DNA from: Anniella stebbinsi
Lineage: Eukaryota; Chordata; Lepidosauria; Squamata; Anniellidae
Direction: 5' to 3'
Assembly (NCBI GenBank): GCA_029215795.1
Contig: JARDYH010000002.1
Span: forward strand, 47,414,001-47,478,000
DNA: 64,000 nucleotides
A model generated the notes under the pieces. That model was not told the origin of the DNA. It did no database searches and saw only the letters and a list, made by a program, of their open reading frames with translations. The position numbers and the translations under genes are program-made. This document shows positions 11,186 through 23,139 of the stretch, in pieces. The stretch's first letter is position 1. Every line of letters begins with the position of its first letter.

Positions 11186-13473
11186 GTATTTTTAGGACTG
11201 AGGGGACAATCCTATCTGGATAGTTACCAGCCTAGAAACTGGAGGCTGGCGACTGTCCTATGCAGGGCAGCTGGAGCACAGAGGGGATCATCTCCCCCAT
11301 GCTCTAGCTGCTCAGCATTTTGCCTAGATTTTGCCCGTCTAGCCATGGCTTCAGGGAGGGAAAGGGAAAGAGCCTGGAGACCCGACAGGAAGCTGCACAA
11401 AGCTTCCTCAGTCTCCTCCCCTCCATGCACCCAGGATTGCTCCCTTTTCACTCTCTCCATGCTCCATTTACAAGCACGGAGACATAGGTGGCATGGAGAG
11501 AACCACACCTACTACAAAGGGGCAGGGGAGATGATGGGGAGAGCGGTTTCTGGGCTAGCCACGGCCAGAGCCATGGTTCCAATCTCAGTTCTCAGAAACT
11601 GAAGAATCCTATGTATTCCCCCCCCCCCCGATGCTTTCTAGGGTGCACAGGATTGCTCTCTGAATTAAGGTTGAGCAGAATTTGGGAGGCTTTTCTAACT
11701 TTATGTTCCCAGTGATTTTCAGTAATATTCAGTAACATTCCAGTGTTTTCAGTCATACCCCCATCTTTGATATCCTCCCTTTCATTTTCCTGTCCATGGC
11801 AAGAAACATCAAGAGATGGAAGCCAACAAAGGTTATCAAGAGATAGTTGTTAAAGCTGCAATCCTATGCACAGATACCTAGGAGTTCGCCCTATTGAACA
11901 CAATGGAACTTACTTCCAAGTCAACATGCAGAGAATTGCCCTGTAAGTGAATGAATAGAATTTCAACGCTACAATTATATAGCCTTTTGAGAGAGAAAGT
12001 ACAGTAAATAGAGTTTAATAGTATATTGTTTTATTAGCACTTATGTTTAGTATTTTTATTTTTATTCGAGATTTGTTATGAAGAGCAGTATCTAAATACA
12101 GTATATTAAATAAATCTGATGATGCATTAGCATAAACCAATGCTTGCACAATGTAACTAGCGTTTCCTGGTGCAACAGAAAATGTGGTGATTTGCTGCAC
12201 AGTAGCAAAAAGGTGGCAATTTTTGGCTGCCATACTGCTGCACCACTGATTTCAGAGCAAATCAATCCTTCTTCCCATCATGATAGCAAGTGCTGGCAAG
12301 TTTTGGTTTATGGTAGCACAACATTATTAGTGCCAGTGCTAACTGGGACACTAGTGGATGCTCCCCCCAACTACTAATGTAAATTTAATGAATATGTCCA
12401 AGTTAAATATTAGCAAGCCTAGCTTGCACATGGACAGCATGTCACAGCTAGCAAAACTATTATGCTTTTGGTAAGTACTCTTGGTAGGTCCATTTGGATT
12501 TTTTTTTTCATTTGATCCTTTGTTCCAACAGTACCATTGGAGTATAGATTCAGAGAATTCTGTCGATGAAGTGGAATGTTAAATTCTGCTCCCAAGTCAC
12601 TGGTATATATTAAAGGGGGAGGGGGAAAGCTCCAAGACCACATGCATGACAAAAATCCGAGCTACAACTTCTCACTAAGAAATGCTGTCACAGCAGCATT
12701 GACTTGTTTAAACATTTATTAAATCACTTCACAACAAATAGTAACACATCAAGTGCTATCCTCACATTTCACAGTAATCTCACTTCTAAGGAGGAGAGCG
12801 CTAGCCAAACTGGGTGATGATTGTTGTGGGGATTTTGAAAATAAAAAAGGAAAGAAACAAAACTCTATTGAGATATTAGTTTAGATAATATTTAGGAGAG
12901 GAATTGCTAAAGTGTGTTGTTTACAAATATGTGTTGAATATTTGCTAATATGGCAACTGGATACAAAAGAACAAAGAAACAACTGGGACATCATGATGGT
13001 TAGAAATTTCAACTTGCAAAAAAAAAAAAAAACCACCCAGGAAACAAAAAACAAAACAAAAAAACAAAATTGCAATGAACTTAAGTAAGTCTCCTTGCAT
13101 CAATATTTATGGGGGATTAGAAAAGCTGAGGCACAAAGGATGAAGAGGAAATTGTGCATAGGAAGAATGGCTTCAATTTATCAGATTAGGGACCATCTAA
13201 TACATGAAGACAGAGCTAGCCCTATCTTTGGGCAAAGTGATGCTGTTGCATCAAGTGCTGGGGAGTAACACCAAGGAGTTGGAGGAAAGTGTTGTGTCTG
13301 CCACATGGCCTGCTCTGCACCTGCTAAGCTCATCTGCTGCCTTCAGATATGGTCAAGGATGCTGTCCTAGCACCATCACTACAGAAGGATTCAACTGCCA
13401 GCCCAGTCAGTTTTTGTATTAGGAATGGGAATGGGCACCATCTTGTTCTTCACCTCAGGCAGCAACATGAATC
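11186..13473. other. Mostly unrecognised sequence
   Basis: The stretch holds one copy of the AGTAAGTCC-type short palindrome at about 11850-11945 (GCAATCCTATGCAC), a C-run near 11620 and an A-run near 13018-13031. No gene was recognised; the 191-codon frame at 11027-11602 starts in a repeat and matches nothing. Confidence 0.4.
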
Positions 13474-13498
13474 ATCATCATCATCATCATCATCATCT
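13474..13498. repeat. Simple repeat (ATC)n
   Basis: Eight or so ATC units stand directly before the 5' edge of a Dong/R4 LINE fragment. Dong-type LINEs are known to prefer TAA-like trinucleotide repeats, so this may be the remains of the target. Confidence 0.85.
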
Positions 13499-15182
13499 CA
13501 ACTCTAAAAACATTTTCAAAACTATCAACACCTACGCAATACCCATTCTCACATACCCATTTGGAATCATACACTAGTCACACACTGAACTTGAAGAAAT
13601 AAACAGACACAATCACCCTGAACTCACAATACACCACATGCTCCATCCCAACTCATGCACTGAAAGAACAACAATCAGCAGGAAAAAAGGAGGAAGAGGT
13701 CTGCTAGACATTAACGCAATGCATGCTAAACAGGTAAAATCACTCAGAGAATTCTTCCACACTAAAAACACCCCCACTCATAAAGCCATAGTAAAAACAG
13801 TTAAAAATTACACCCCACTCAACCTAACACTACAAAATGAAGACCAAACACAAACACTCACACTCACAGAGAAAAAACAAAAATGGTCACAAAAAGCACT
13901 CTATGGGAAGCACGACAGAACCCACAAATAAGTGAAGAACAATTGTATGAATGGCTCAGGAAGGGTGAGCTATTTCCAGAAACAGAAGGATTCTTAATAG
14001 CTATACAAGATCAAGTTATACCCACCAAGAACTACCAAAAATACATCATACGAGATAACAGTGTAACAAACAACAGACCTATGCAGGAAATGCCATTACT
14101 TCCAAGAAACAATAAACCGTATAACAGGAGGATTCAAAATTCTGGCAGGAGTGGACTATACAGTCAGACACAATACAGCTGCAAAAATTATTCACCAACA
14201 ATTGGCCATCAAATTCAACCTTATCAAATAACCTACACCATACTATACATATTCACCCAAAACAACCTTGGAAAATGCAGATCATAAAATATACTGGGAC
14301 AGAACAATTCATACTGACAAGACAATACCCTGCAACCAACCAGACATAATGGTCATAGATAAAAAAGAAAAAAGCACATACCTTATCAGCATAGCAATAC
14401 CGAATGACAAAAATGTTGTTGAAAAGGAAGAAGAAATGAGAGACAAATATACACCACTGGCCATGGAAGTCAAAGAACTATGGCAACAGGAAAAGGTCAC
14501 AATTATTAGGGCTGTGCATGGATCCTCCGATCAGATCCAGATCTGTCTGGTCCGGATCAGGCCCGATCCGACTCAGATAGGATCAGGCCAATCCGATCTG
14601 ACTCAGATCTGGATCTGATCCAGATCTGTGCACAGCACTTCCTCCTGCACTCCCCGCTCTCCCTCTCCCTCCCCCCACTCCCCCTGCTTACCTGCTGCCT
14701 TCTCCGTGTCATCCTGCCATCATAATCTCTCCTCGCTATGTGCCACCGCATTTCCTGCTCGTGTCAGGTGATGATGTTACCTGCCGCAACCGGCAAATGC
14801 GGTGGCACACAGCGCAGAGAGAGGACAACGGGGAACGACACGAAGAAGGCAGCAGGTAAGCAGGTAGAGTGGGGGAGAGAGTGGGAGGGAGTGCTATGAC
14901 TAGATCTGGATTAGATCCAGATCACAGATCTGATCCAGCCCGATCCAAGCCCAATCTGGTTCAGATCCGGATCTGGGATCTGGATCTGTGCACAGTCCTA
15001 ACAATTATTTTGTTAGTCACATCTGTCACCAGTATCACATCAAAAAACATACAGAAAACCTTCAGAAACTGGGCCTACCAAAATACATCCACACCAACAT
15101 CCAGAAAGCAGTCATACTTAAAACATGCTCAATTGTCAGGAATCTGGATCTGTAACAGACAGAAAAACTGCCACGAGCAAGA
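13499..15182 (+). mobile_element. Dong/R4-type LINE fragment, split by a hAT element
   Basis: The translated pieces match the 3' half of an R4-clade LINE. They hold a post-RT stretch (HPNSCTERTTISRKKGGRG), then a region matching the Cys/His motif part of the other copies but broken here, and the endonuclease-like core CNQPDIMVIDKKEKSTYLIS followed by IPNDKN and a KYTPLAMEVKELW stretch. In R2/R4-type LINEs this PD...D region is a restriction-like endonuclease that nicks the target. The frame changes several times (13638-13931, 13883-14287, 14268 onward), and a hAT element interrupts it at 14507-15000. The tail after the stop (CTGTAACAGACAGAAAAACT) is shorter than in the copies at 34.7 and 36.7 kb and has no TAA run. 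It is dead and 5'-truncated. Confidence 0.8.
14507..15000. mobile_element. hAT-like GATC-rich element, single palindromic core, 494 bp
   Basis: The ends TAGGGCTGTGCATGGATCC and TGTGCACAGTCCTA are flanked by a perfect 8-bp duplication ACAATTAT (14499-14506 and 15001-15008). Subterminal zones are packed with GATCCAGATC/GATCTG motifs. The core is a GC-rich palindrome with CTTACCTGCTGCCTTCT on the left and AGAAGGCAGCAGGTAAG on the right around TGATGATGTTA. The Dong copy at 34.5 kb has the same site without the insert. It has the same plan as 57253-58832, which holds four such cores. Confidence 0.9.
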
Positions 15183-15217
15183 GGCTTTCCCTCTGGATCG
15201 AGGCAGGGAACAACATT

Positions 15218-16760
15218 AAATACAACATGGTATAACATACATAAAACTGATTAAAAACATATAAAACTAATACATTACTAACATAACAATGAAACTTAAA
15301 ATTCAACTATGTAGGCCTGCCAGAAGAGATCAGTCTTTCTAGCTTTCTTAAAGTCAGAGAGACTGTTAAGTTGTCGAATTTCTTCCGGCAGCCATTCCAC
15401 AGTCTGGAAGCGACAGAAGAGAAGGTCCTTGTCGTGACACAAGCCCACCCCAGACTTCTGCTCACGAACTTCAGGCAAACTGACACACTCCAAAATGGTG
15501 AGACCTCTTTTATTGTGAAATCACACGGAATTCAAGCATAACGGTTTTATTTCTGCATACACACACTTGAAGCTGAAGACAGACCAGATAGCTTTCAGGT
15601 ACAACGGCTTAATGCGAACAGCAATCACTCAGGGGGAGACATTTAGAGTTCGTCCCTGTCCCATGCGTCAGCAGCAGCCACACACACTGACTCATCAGGA
15701 ACACGAACAAAACTCAAAGGAGAAACAGAAGTGCATGAAGTCTGACAGTACACAAATCCATCTTGTACCAAACCAGACTCAGCCTACCAGGAACACTGAG
15801 CTGATCACGTAAGCAAGATGTCAGGGGATGAACCTCTTCGACCTAGGAAACCTCCCTTGCTTGTAACTTTGGCTCTGAGGAAGGCTCTCTCGCAGGTCAC
15901 ACACACACACACAATTCTAGAACAGCAACAATCAGCCTCAGAAACTTTCTCTGTGCCCGTACTTTGGCTCCATGCAGGGAAAGCAGGCTATAGAACATGA
16001 ATCCAGAACAGTAATCTGCAAGTCCAAATCTATGAAAAGCCTCAGAGCACTTTTCATGGCATAGTTCTTAGAAATTCCAAGTCCAAATAGCAACAGAACA
16101 TGTACAGAGTGCATCCAACATTTCTAAACCCAATAGAATCCCAAACACAAAGAGTTTCATGGCAAGCGCAGAACAGATGGTAACCGTAGAACAGTGGATC
16201 AGTCGAGCAGATGAATTCTTAGCAAAGGGCCTCCCCTTTGATCGTTCCACTATATAGGATGGAGGCTGGCTAATTCCAAACCACTTTGACAGACAGGGCT
16301 TCAGGCCTGTAATCTAAACTCATGTGCCAAAAGGGTGGCACAGTTCAACCTCCTCTTGATGACGACACTATGTGAGAGACAGCTTGCAAGATAGCCTCCA
16401 CTTTTGTAAACAAACATTCGTTCTCAAGGAACTTCAAAGCCTCGGCTAGCAGCCACAGATAAGCACAGAACAGAGACAGACTTTCTCACAACAATTGCCA
16501 AGCTTTCAACTCACAATTCACTAGGCCAGCCTAGTGAATTGTCCATGAAGCACCTGACATCCGACAGTCCTCTGGGTAACAGTTGTCAGCCTAGTTTTGG
16601 CTGACTGAAGTAAATTCTTCTCAGAGGACCTGAGTGTGCAGGGTGGATTGCACAGGGGAAGGTGATCCCACAGGTAACCTGGACCCAAACCATGTAGGGC
16701 TTTTAAGGTAATAACCAACACTTTATACTTCACCTGGAAACTAATTGGCAGTCAGTGACG
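15218..16760 (-). mobile_element. L2-like LINE fragment, split by an LTR element
   Basis: The left piece (15218-15434) reads on the minus strand as the end of an L2-type ORF, WLPEEIRQLNSLSDFKKARK, and the 3' UTR. The right piece (16560-16760) carries the part just upstream, with KYKVLVITLKALHGLGPGYL, a conserved block of L2/CR1-type reverse transcriptases after the catalytic core. Joined across the interruption the order is that of one LINE, so the 1.1 kb between is a later insertion. 5'-truncated and broken. Confidence 0.7.
15435..16559 (-). mobile_element. Probable solo LTR inside an L2 fragment
   Basis: Read on the minus strand the block starts TGTCAGGTGCTTCATGG and ends GGGCTTGTGTCA, so it has TG...CA ends with a short inverted TGTCA/TGACA. 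An AATAAA signal lies about 65 bases from its minus-strand 3' end (near 15510), as expected for an LTR with R and U5. It interrupts an L2 fragment whose two parts fit together. The flanks TGTCG and TCCGA are only weakly alike, so the duplication is not proven. No gag or pol is present. It could belong to an endogenous retrovirus or a Gypsy-type element; I cannot tell which. Confidence 0.55.
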
Positions 16761-16910
16761 TGATTCCAAATTATAACACAAAGTATTCCAAACTGAGAAA
16801 ATGTTCTATTTTGTTTTTACATATTAAAACATATCCAATCTTTCATAGAGGCCATGTAACTTTTCATGGAAAAATTATCAGCAACAAACAAAACAATAAG
16901 AAACAAAAGC

Positions 16911-17072
16911 TCCATTTACATGTTCCTCCAGCTGTTCCAGAGCTATATTCATGTACCCATCCAAACAAGCCAGCACACCTTGGTAATCAGCTCCACAATT
17001 TAACTTCACAACAACTGTTCTTCCTATTATTTGTTTCAAGAAATCACTCAGGGTTTGTTTCTGTAGACTCAT
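16911..17072 (-). pseudogene. LSM6: LSM6 processed pseudogene, 3'-truncated
   Basis: The minus-strand frame 17096-16878 contains, from the Met at 17072, a 54-residue match to the U6 snRNA-associated Sm-like protein LSm6: LSDFLKQIIGRTVVVKLNCG followed by VLACLDGYMNIALEQ, which is the Sm1 motif and the following strands. LSm6 is part of the LSm1-7 and LSm2-8 rings that bind mRNA ends and U6 RNA; the normal protein is about 80 residues. Here the match ends after the VNG motif, and the frame runs into unrelated residues and stops, so most of the Sm2 motif is lost. Several substitutions hit conserved positions (GRT for GRP, NCG for NSG, ALEQL for ALEQT). No intron interrupts the match and the neighbours are repeats, so I infer a retrocopy. 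No poly(A) tail is visible, and no function is expected. Confidence 0.85.
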
Positions 17073-17216
17073 TCTGAAAAACCTTGGATACCTCACCTCT
17101 TCACATTTAGTTAGCTAGCTCAGATGGTTTTCTGAACGAAGAATGATGGGTTGCCCCAGAAGTAGCCACTTCCTTTATAATAGGCTTGATGGTCATCTTA
17201 CATGGCTAATATGAAG

Positions 17217-17450
17217 TAGGGTTGTATGGAATTTGAAAAATCAGTTCCAAGTGCATTTCGAAGATTGTCAGGTGCCTTTCACTGCATTGTCCACTCATTG
17301 ACAGAATTGGATTTTTTTTCAATTTCCCAAATTTGCACAAATTTGCCTTTGTACAAATCCCCGAAATGCACATTTCATGCTTTAGCCTATAAGGGAAATC
17401 CAGAAAGGGGGCCTGGAAGTTGGGAGAGCCGGGGGAAAGCTGGGGACTGA
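17217..17450. repeat. Probable partial MITE (TAGGGTTGTATGGAATTT)
   Basis: Its beginning TAGGGTTGTATGGAATTTGA and inner AAATTTGCACAAATTTGCC and CGAAATGCACATTTCATGC resemble the 9770-10148 and 51545-51929 family. The right end is not seen. Confidence 0.4.
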
Positions 17451-17479
17451 CCTTTGTGGTGTCTGGGGAGAGGGAGAAA

Positions 17480-17499
17480 TGTGTGTGTGTGTGTGTGTG
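17480..17499. repeat. Simple repeat (GT)n
   Basis: About ten GT units in otherwise unrecognised sequence. Confidence 0.9.
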
Positions 17500-17631
17500 A
17501 TGGGATAACTGGGATATGTAGTTTTGTGTCTGTGACTGGATTGTGGTTCATCTATGTATAAGAGAGAAAGACTTTAAGAGTAATCTAAAGGGGTGGGGTT
17601 GGTGGGGGTCCTACTGAAAAAGAGAGAGGGT

Positions 17632-17638
17632 ATTATTT

Positions 17639-17674
<36 letters not shown>

Positions 17675-18292
17675 TTTTATTCCATTTATATACCGCCCCA
17701 TAGCCGAAGCTCTCTGGGCAGTTTACAAAAATTAAAAACATTGAACATTAAAAACACAGATATACAAAATTTTAAACCATAAAGCATAAAAACAAGTTAT
17801 AATTACAATATCCTTTAAAACAACAATTCTGGGTCAAAGCACAACAACAACACAAAACCCTCATCATATGCTGTTAAATGCCTGGGAGAAGATGAAAGTC
17901 TTGACCTGGCGCCGAAAAGATAACATTGTTGGCACCAGGCGAGCCTCGTCGGGGAGATCATTCCACAATTGGGGGGCCACCACTGAAAAGGCCCTCTCCC
18001 TTGTTGCAATCCTCCGTGCTTCCCTCAGAGTAGGCAACTGGAGGAGGACCTTAGATGTGGATCGTAGTGTACGGGCAGGTTTGTGTCAGGAGAGGCGCTC
18101 CATCAGGTATTGTGGTCCCAAGACATGAAAGGCTTTATAGGTTAGAACCAGCACCTTGAATTGGGCTCGGAAACATATAGGCAGCCAATGCAAGCGGGCC
18201 AGAGTAGGTCTTATATGCTCGAACCTTCTGGTTCCTGTTATCAATCTGGCTGCTGCATTTTGCACAAGCTGCAGCTTTTGAACCATCTTCAA
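17632..18292 (-). mobile_element. L2-type LINE 3' end with (TTTA)n tail
   Basis: Read on the minus strand, the 5' edge encodes LQLVQNAAARLITGTRRFEH and LHWLPICFRAQFKVLVLTYK, a conserved block of L2/CR1-type ORF2 after the RT core. A Trp-Asn-Asp-Leu-Pro-type end and 3' UTR follow, and then the TAAA repeat tail (17632-17677 as TTTA on the plus strand). The phrase GGGGCGGTATATAAATGG just before the tail is typical of this family's end. It is 5'-truncated and lacks the catalytic RT core. Confidence 0.8.
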
Positions 18293-19305
18293 AGGTATGG
18301 TTTTTGTGTGTTTGCAATGTGGTGTGGGTTGGTTTTATGTATGCAGCTATTGTGTGTTGGCAGTGTGGGGAAGTTATTTGAAAGTGATCTTTGTATTTTG
18401 GGCAAATAAATTTGGTGGAATTAATTTTAGGAGGATTTATGTAGTGGTGATTGAGGAAAATTGCCTTGCCTTTCTGCGAAATGAATGTTTTGTCAGAGCC
18501 AAAAAAATGTGGGTTCAAAGGAGTGTGCTTGTTTTTGTCATTTGGCTTCACCAGTTTGCCCATGAAATTGGTATTTTGTTACACTAGTAAATGCCATGAC
18601 TTGCCCAGAACACTTCTTTAAAATTCCAAATGTGCCCGTGAGTCCAAAAAGATTGGAGACCCCATCCTGCCCATACACAGAAGTGAATGCCAGTGTGCTA
18701 CTTGTGTCCCCTGACTCTGAACTCCCACATGGGGATCGGAAGTTCAAATCTGGCTTATTCATTCATTAGAATAGTACAATTCCACCTTTAAATACAATCA
18801 AAATACCCATAACAGCAGTTACAAAGAGCATAACAAATAGCATGCCATCAGATGTAGCGGATTTCCCCTCCTGAGGCCACAGACAAGCTATGACCTCAGG
18901 AGGGGAAATCTGAGTGGCGATTTCCCCTATCCCTCCCAGCCACTGTGGAAAGCACCATGATGGCTTCCCTTCTAAGGACGCAACAGTGCCCTCGGAAGAG
19001 GTCAGATGGGTTAAAATGCCGGAGAGCAGGGGGTGAGGGAATGGAGAGCGCATGGATATGCCACATCCAGAAGCCTCCCTTTCTCCATCCCCCGACTCCC
19101 AGGTGAATGACTGAGCAGGTCAGGCTCGGAAGCCCATCTAGCTCTGAACAGAAAAAGAAAGGAATGGGAGAGGGCAAAACCCTGTGTCGCTCTGCTCTTG
19201 CTCTGGCTCTTGATCTGCTCTTGCTCATGGGATAGAAGGAGAGCTCTGAGATCGAAGCCCTCTTTCTATAGAGCATCAGTCCCTTAGGATTGCACTTTAA
19301 AACCC
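18293..19305. other. Unrecognised non-coding sequence
   Basis: No gene or repeat recognised. Frames of up to 148 codons on the minus strand (18896-19342) include low-complexity Arg/Ala runs and match no family. Confidence 0.4.
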
Positions 19306-19495
19306 TGTTCAGACAACATGCTAAGCCATTGTGGTTAAGCATTTTGGGCTAAACATTATGGTTTAGTGTATTATGTGAAACATTCTTCACCATGGTGGCT
19401 ACATAACTATGGTTTTAAACACACTCACTAACCACTTGCTGCAAAATGGTTAGTGGCCTCACCATGGCTTACTGTTTTGTCTGAACAGGCCCTTA
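19306..19495. mobile_element. Palindromic MITE (TTCAGACAACA family)
   Basis: The ends CCTGTTCAGACAACATGCTA and TGTTTTGTCTGAACAGG form a terminal inverted repeat. Inner phrases pair too (GGTTTAGTG, CACTAACCA). The repeat at 144-235 is probably related. Flank duplication not resolved; non-coding. Confidence 0.7.
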
Positions 19496-21408
19496 GAGTT
19501 GCAAGAAGGTGGTCAAGGAAGACAAGCAAAGAGTTTAGGCTGACCATAGTTTCAGTACTACAAGATGCACATGCAGCAGTCCAAAAGTAGAAAACAAAAC
19601 TCATGGATTCCCCCATTCCTAAGAAATAATGTATGCTACAACAGTGTTTAGAGAAACAGAAGGGAACAGAGCAATACTATTCACTGTTGTTACCATTTTA
19701 AGCTACAAGGGTTTCTGGATGATGAAAGATAAGTTTCAGAGAAGACCAGCCTCTGTTTCTGTTTACTGTTTGTCTTATGTCCAACCAGAAAGTTTTCAAA
19801 CACAAACATGCCCACCATTTTGGAAATATGGTGTTCCCATTTCATGGAAGCTGACTTCTGGGGTTTTATGGAAGCTGACTTTTGTTACTTTCTAATAAGT
19901 CAAATAAATTTGACTGTTTAAGATTAGCATTAATATTAGACTGTAATGAGCTTCAATCAGTGCCATGCCATGCCATCTAAAGCAATCCAATTTTCTTATA
20001 TGTTAGACATCTTCTTGATGTGCAGGATAGGAAAGAGATGATTGATTCATGACATTTCCAAGGATCTGTAGGGAAGAATTGTTTGAATGACTGCTTGGCA
20101 TTTTATGTCTGTCATTCAAGACCAACCTCATAAAAAGAGAGGGTTTTTTTAAAGGTATTTTACTTAAAACTCAAACTGCACCATGTAAATTCATGGTGCT
20201 ATATAAAGAATGGAGAAGTTGTTGCTTGTACTGGAGCTATGCAGAGATATTAATTTTATTTTCAAAGACTTATATGCAATCTAAACACTTTGCTTCCTTG
20301 TCTGGTTAAAACTTTAATTAAACACATTTCTATAGCTATCTACCCCCTTTACAGTTAGACTGCCTAACTTCTATAGAACATGTAGTTGTTTCCGCACTGG
20401 TGTTGAAATGAATTTATCACACCTTTTTTAAGTAATGTAGCTCCAAGTCATAGGCAGTTGCTTAAAGAAACTTGGAAGACTCAAATCTGGTGACAACACA
20501 GTTTGATCCACAGACAGTTCTGAGAAAGAAGAACCCTCCCACTCAGACACTGCAGTGTAGTTGCTTTGACACTTAACTAAGGATTAATAATCTAATTAGA
20601 GCAGAGTTGTTATAAGTGAATTTGAAACAATGAGACAGAGAAGGAGAAAGGAGACACAGAGTACAGATAAGGCAAAGTCCAAGGCCCACAGCGAGACATT
20701 TCTACCAATTTCTCTAGCCACTGTAGGAAGCATTCAAACAAGTTAATATGACCAGTTCCTGATGGTTACAAATATTGATTTTAAAGATTATATAAAAGTC
20801 ACAGGGTTGGTAAAGCAATGTCTTTGGTCCAACCCACCAATGCTCGTGGCAATACTATGGCAAATTTTGAGTTGCACAGACATTTTCCTTGAGCAGTTTT
20901 TTAAAAAATAGGAATAAATAAATTGTTCTAAATATTTCTGCACGAGGGCATGATATTGAGCTCTTGTTGTTACATTGACTCCAGCTTGCTTACTCATAAT
21001 GGCTGACTTGTTTTGTACAATAAGAAATCAGTGTTGGCTCAGGTCCTAAACTAGGATAAGGTAACATTACATCAGGGGTCAGTGCTATGTATGTATTATT
21101 GATGATACTGAAGGCCTTTTAAGCAAGGTACTCTGATTTCTAAAATTGATATTTCTTCTAAATCAAAATTATGTCTCATCTTATGTTCCCTTTCTTGACT
21201 GTAATCCATGGGGGTGGGGTGGAGGGCAGTGAATTGAGTGGCGGAACCCAAAGCTGAGGTATTAGCTGAATCTAAGTAGGTATGAAATCTGTCAGAAACC
21301 TGAATATGAGATCACTACAAGAGCCATGTAAGGGGGTGTGTGCATGTTCCTGTGCATGTGCGTGTATAATTGTAATCCATTTTTCTAGTTACCCATTCAT
21401 TGGCCAGA
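19496..21408. other. Unrecognised, apparently single-copy sequence
   Basis: AT-rich sequence with no recognisable coding region or repeat family. A homeodomain-like AATAATCTAATTAG run lies near 20585-20600, but this is weak as evidence. This is one of the longest stretches in the window without a visible mobile element. Confidence 0.45.
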
Positions 21409-21638
21409 TCTACACCAAGCAGGGTACAGTGGTATGAAAGCAGTATGAAAGTAGTATATAAAAGGCAGGAGCCACACCAAGCAGGATATAGCGGTATATG
21501 GCATGTGTCTATGGGCCCCAACAGTTGTCAGTGCACTTCAATACTGCTAAAAAGCAGTAGTGTGGCTCCTGCCTTTTATATACCACTTTCATACTGCTTT
21601 CATACTGCTATATCTTGCTTGGTGTAGATCTGGCCATT
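21409..21638. mobile_element. MITE of the GATCTACA family, full length
   Basis: The ends GGCCAGATCTACACCAAGCA and TGCTTGGTGTAGATCTGGCC are perfect complements. The body is palindromic around TATAAAAGGCAGGAGCC and its complement, with the middle CCCAACAGTTGTCAGTGCAC that other copies share. No clear flank duplication. Non-coding. Confidence 0.8.
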
Positions 21639-21695
21639 GTCTCCATCGAAAGCTTTCAGAGATCTCAGGTTCTCAGTCTTCGAAATTTATCTTTT

Positions 21696-21848
21696 AGGGA
21701 GCACCTGTTTTGCATCCCCGGCATGTCCAGGTAGAGCTAGGAAAGAATCCTGTCTGAAACCCTGGGGACCTGCTGCCAGTCATTGTTGACAATACTGGGC
21801 TAGATGGGCCAGTAATCTGATTCATATAAGGCATCTTCCTATGTACCT
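21696..21848 (+). mobile_element. tRNA-derived SINE
   Basis: It starts with a tRNA-like GGGAGCACCTGTTTTGCATC. The body phrases CTGTCTGAAACCCTGGGGAC, CTGCCAGTCA, GACAATACTGGGCTAGATGG and TATAAGGCATCTTCCTATG are those of a common squamate tRNA-derived SINE. The B box is partly lost. Confidence 0.7.
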
Positions 21849-21859
21849 ATTTTATACCA

Positions 21860-21995
21860 GGGATAGGCAACTTGTGGCCTTCTAGATGTTTTGGCCTATA
21901 ATTCCTACCATTCCTCATCACTGGCTATGCTGACTTGGGCTGATGGGAGTTGTAGGCCAAAACATCTGGAGGTCCTCCAGTTGCTCACTCTCATC
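21860..21995. mobile_element. Palindromic MITE (CTCCCAT / ATGGGAG family)
   Basis: GGCAACTTGTGGCCTTCTAG at the left pairs with a diverged CTGGAGGTCCTCCAGTTGC at the right. ATGTTTTGGCCTATAATTCC pairs with GGGAGTTGTAGGCCAAAACAT. It folds as one hairpin. Relatives at 11055 and 23500. Confidence 0.75.
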
Positions 21996-23139
21996 TTACA
22001 CAAAGAAGGATCATGCCTCAAGCACCTCAAGCATACTGTCTCAGGCACCCTTGGCCTCTTTTTTCACACTGATTCCAGAACAAACACAGGCATGATTGGT
22101 TAGTAGTAAGACACATTCCAATTGAACCTTTATATAAACATGAATACTCCTCTTTCTTCAAACAGTTGAGGTATAGGTGGTTAGATTACTTTCACCTTTT
22201 CAGGTACACATATGTGTATCATCTATTTTCTGGTCCTGCTGGCTGTGTTTCTGGGTTTAGTCAATTCAGTAATCTCCCGAAGATCAACAGAGGAAACTGG
22301 ACCCTTTTGAATCTAGCAGCTACTAGTAGTCTGAGGGCGAAACATACTGCTCCTTGACTCCCACTGTGTCAGTCCGCCAGAAGCTGAATGGAGATTACTT
22401 TCGATCAATGCAATTGAGAACTTTTGGCCCTTGCTTCCTCACACTCATCACCATTGAACGTCATTTGCTTCTTCCCTTCAGGCCTCAAGACCACCTCCTT
22501 CCCTCTCTTCTTTTTATAACCCAACTTTTCCTAGGGCCCCATTCTTTCCTCCTTTACTGTCACCTCAGAGCATTCATTGCTACCTTCACCACCATCCTTG
22601 CTGCCAATATGGCTGCTCCAAGAGCAGGCTTGACTCACAAAGCCTAAAGCCCTCCCTCTGTCCCTGCCTTTGTGTTTATCGCCCTGCACAGCACGGAGCT
22701 ACATGGGAGCTATACTTCCCCAACCACCTCAGTCTGGGGCACAGAAACATACTGTTTGGCTATTAAAGCTTGAGCTTTAGACTTTTTTGACCTTTTAAAA
22801 TTTTCTGCATGTCTACACTGCTCAAGCTTCAGTTTTAAAAAAATGAGCAAACTTGATCTGGTAGATCTCTAGTAGTAAGTGTTACATTAATGTATTCTTA
22901 TATATATTACAGTGGCTTTTGATAATGCTGATTATAAAGTGTTGATATCATAATTTCTATTAATACAAGGAATTTTCAGGACTACCTAAGAGTGGTCCAA
23001 GCAAATCAAGAGAACTCAGGGGGGAGGGGTGATTGGTAGCTAGCTGCTTGTCATTCCTTGGAACATTTGTTGCAGAAGTTTGGTGTGTCTGTCCTTCCTG
23101 TCTAGCATGCATATAAGCCATTTGTAGAAATTGAGGGTT
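21996..23139. other. Unrecognised non-coding sequence
   Basis: Includes chance frames near 22354-22647 and a possible short repeat near 22730-22870. No gene recognised. Confidence 0.4.

Noticed and set aside
11027..11602. A 191-codon frame on the plus strand
   Set aside because: It begins inside a palindromic MITE and goes on through unrelated sequence; composition is random and no motif is seen.
18135..18563. A 142-codon frame on the minus strand
   Set aside because: Its 3' part lies in the L2 fragment in a frame other than that of the L2 protein; low-complexity His/Asn/Lys composition.
20571..20604. A homeobox-like AT-rich motif cluster in unique sequence
   Set aside because: AATTAG/TAAT runs are common in AT-rich DNA; nothing else supports an enhancer call.
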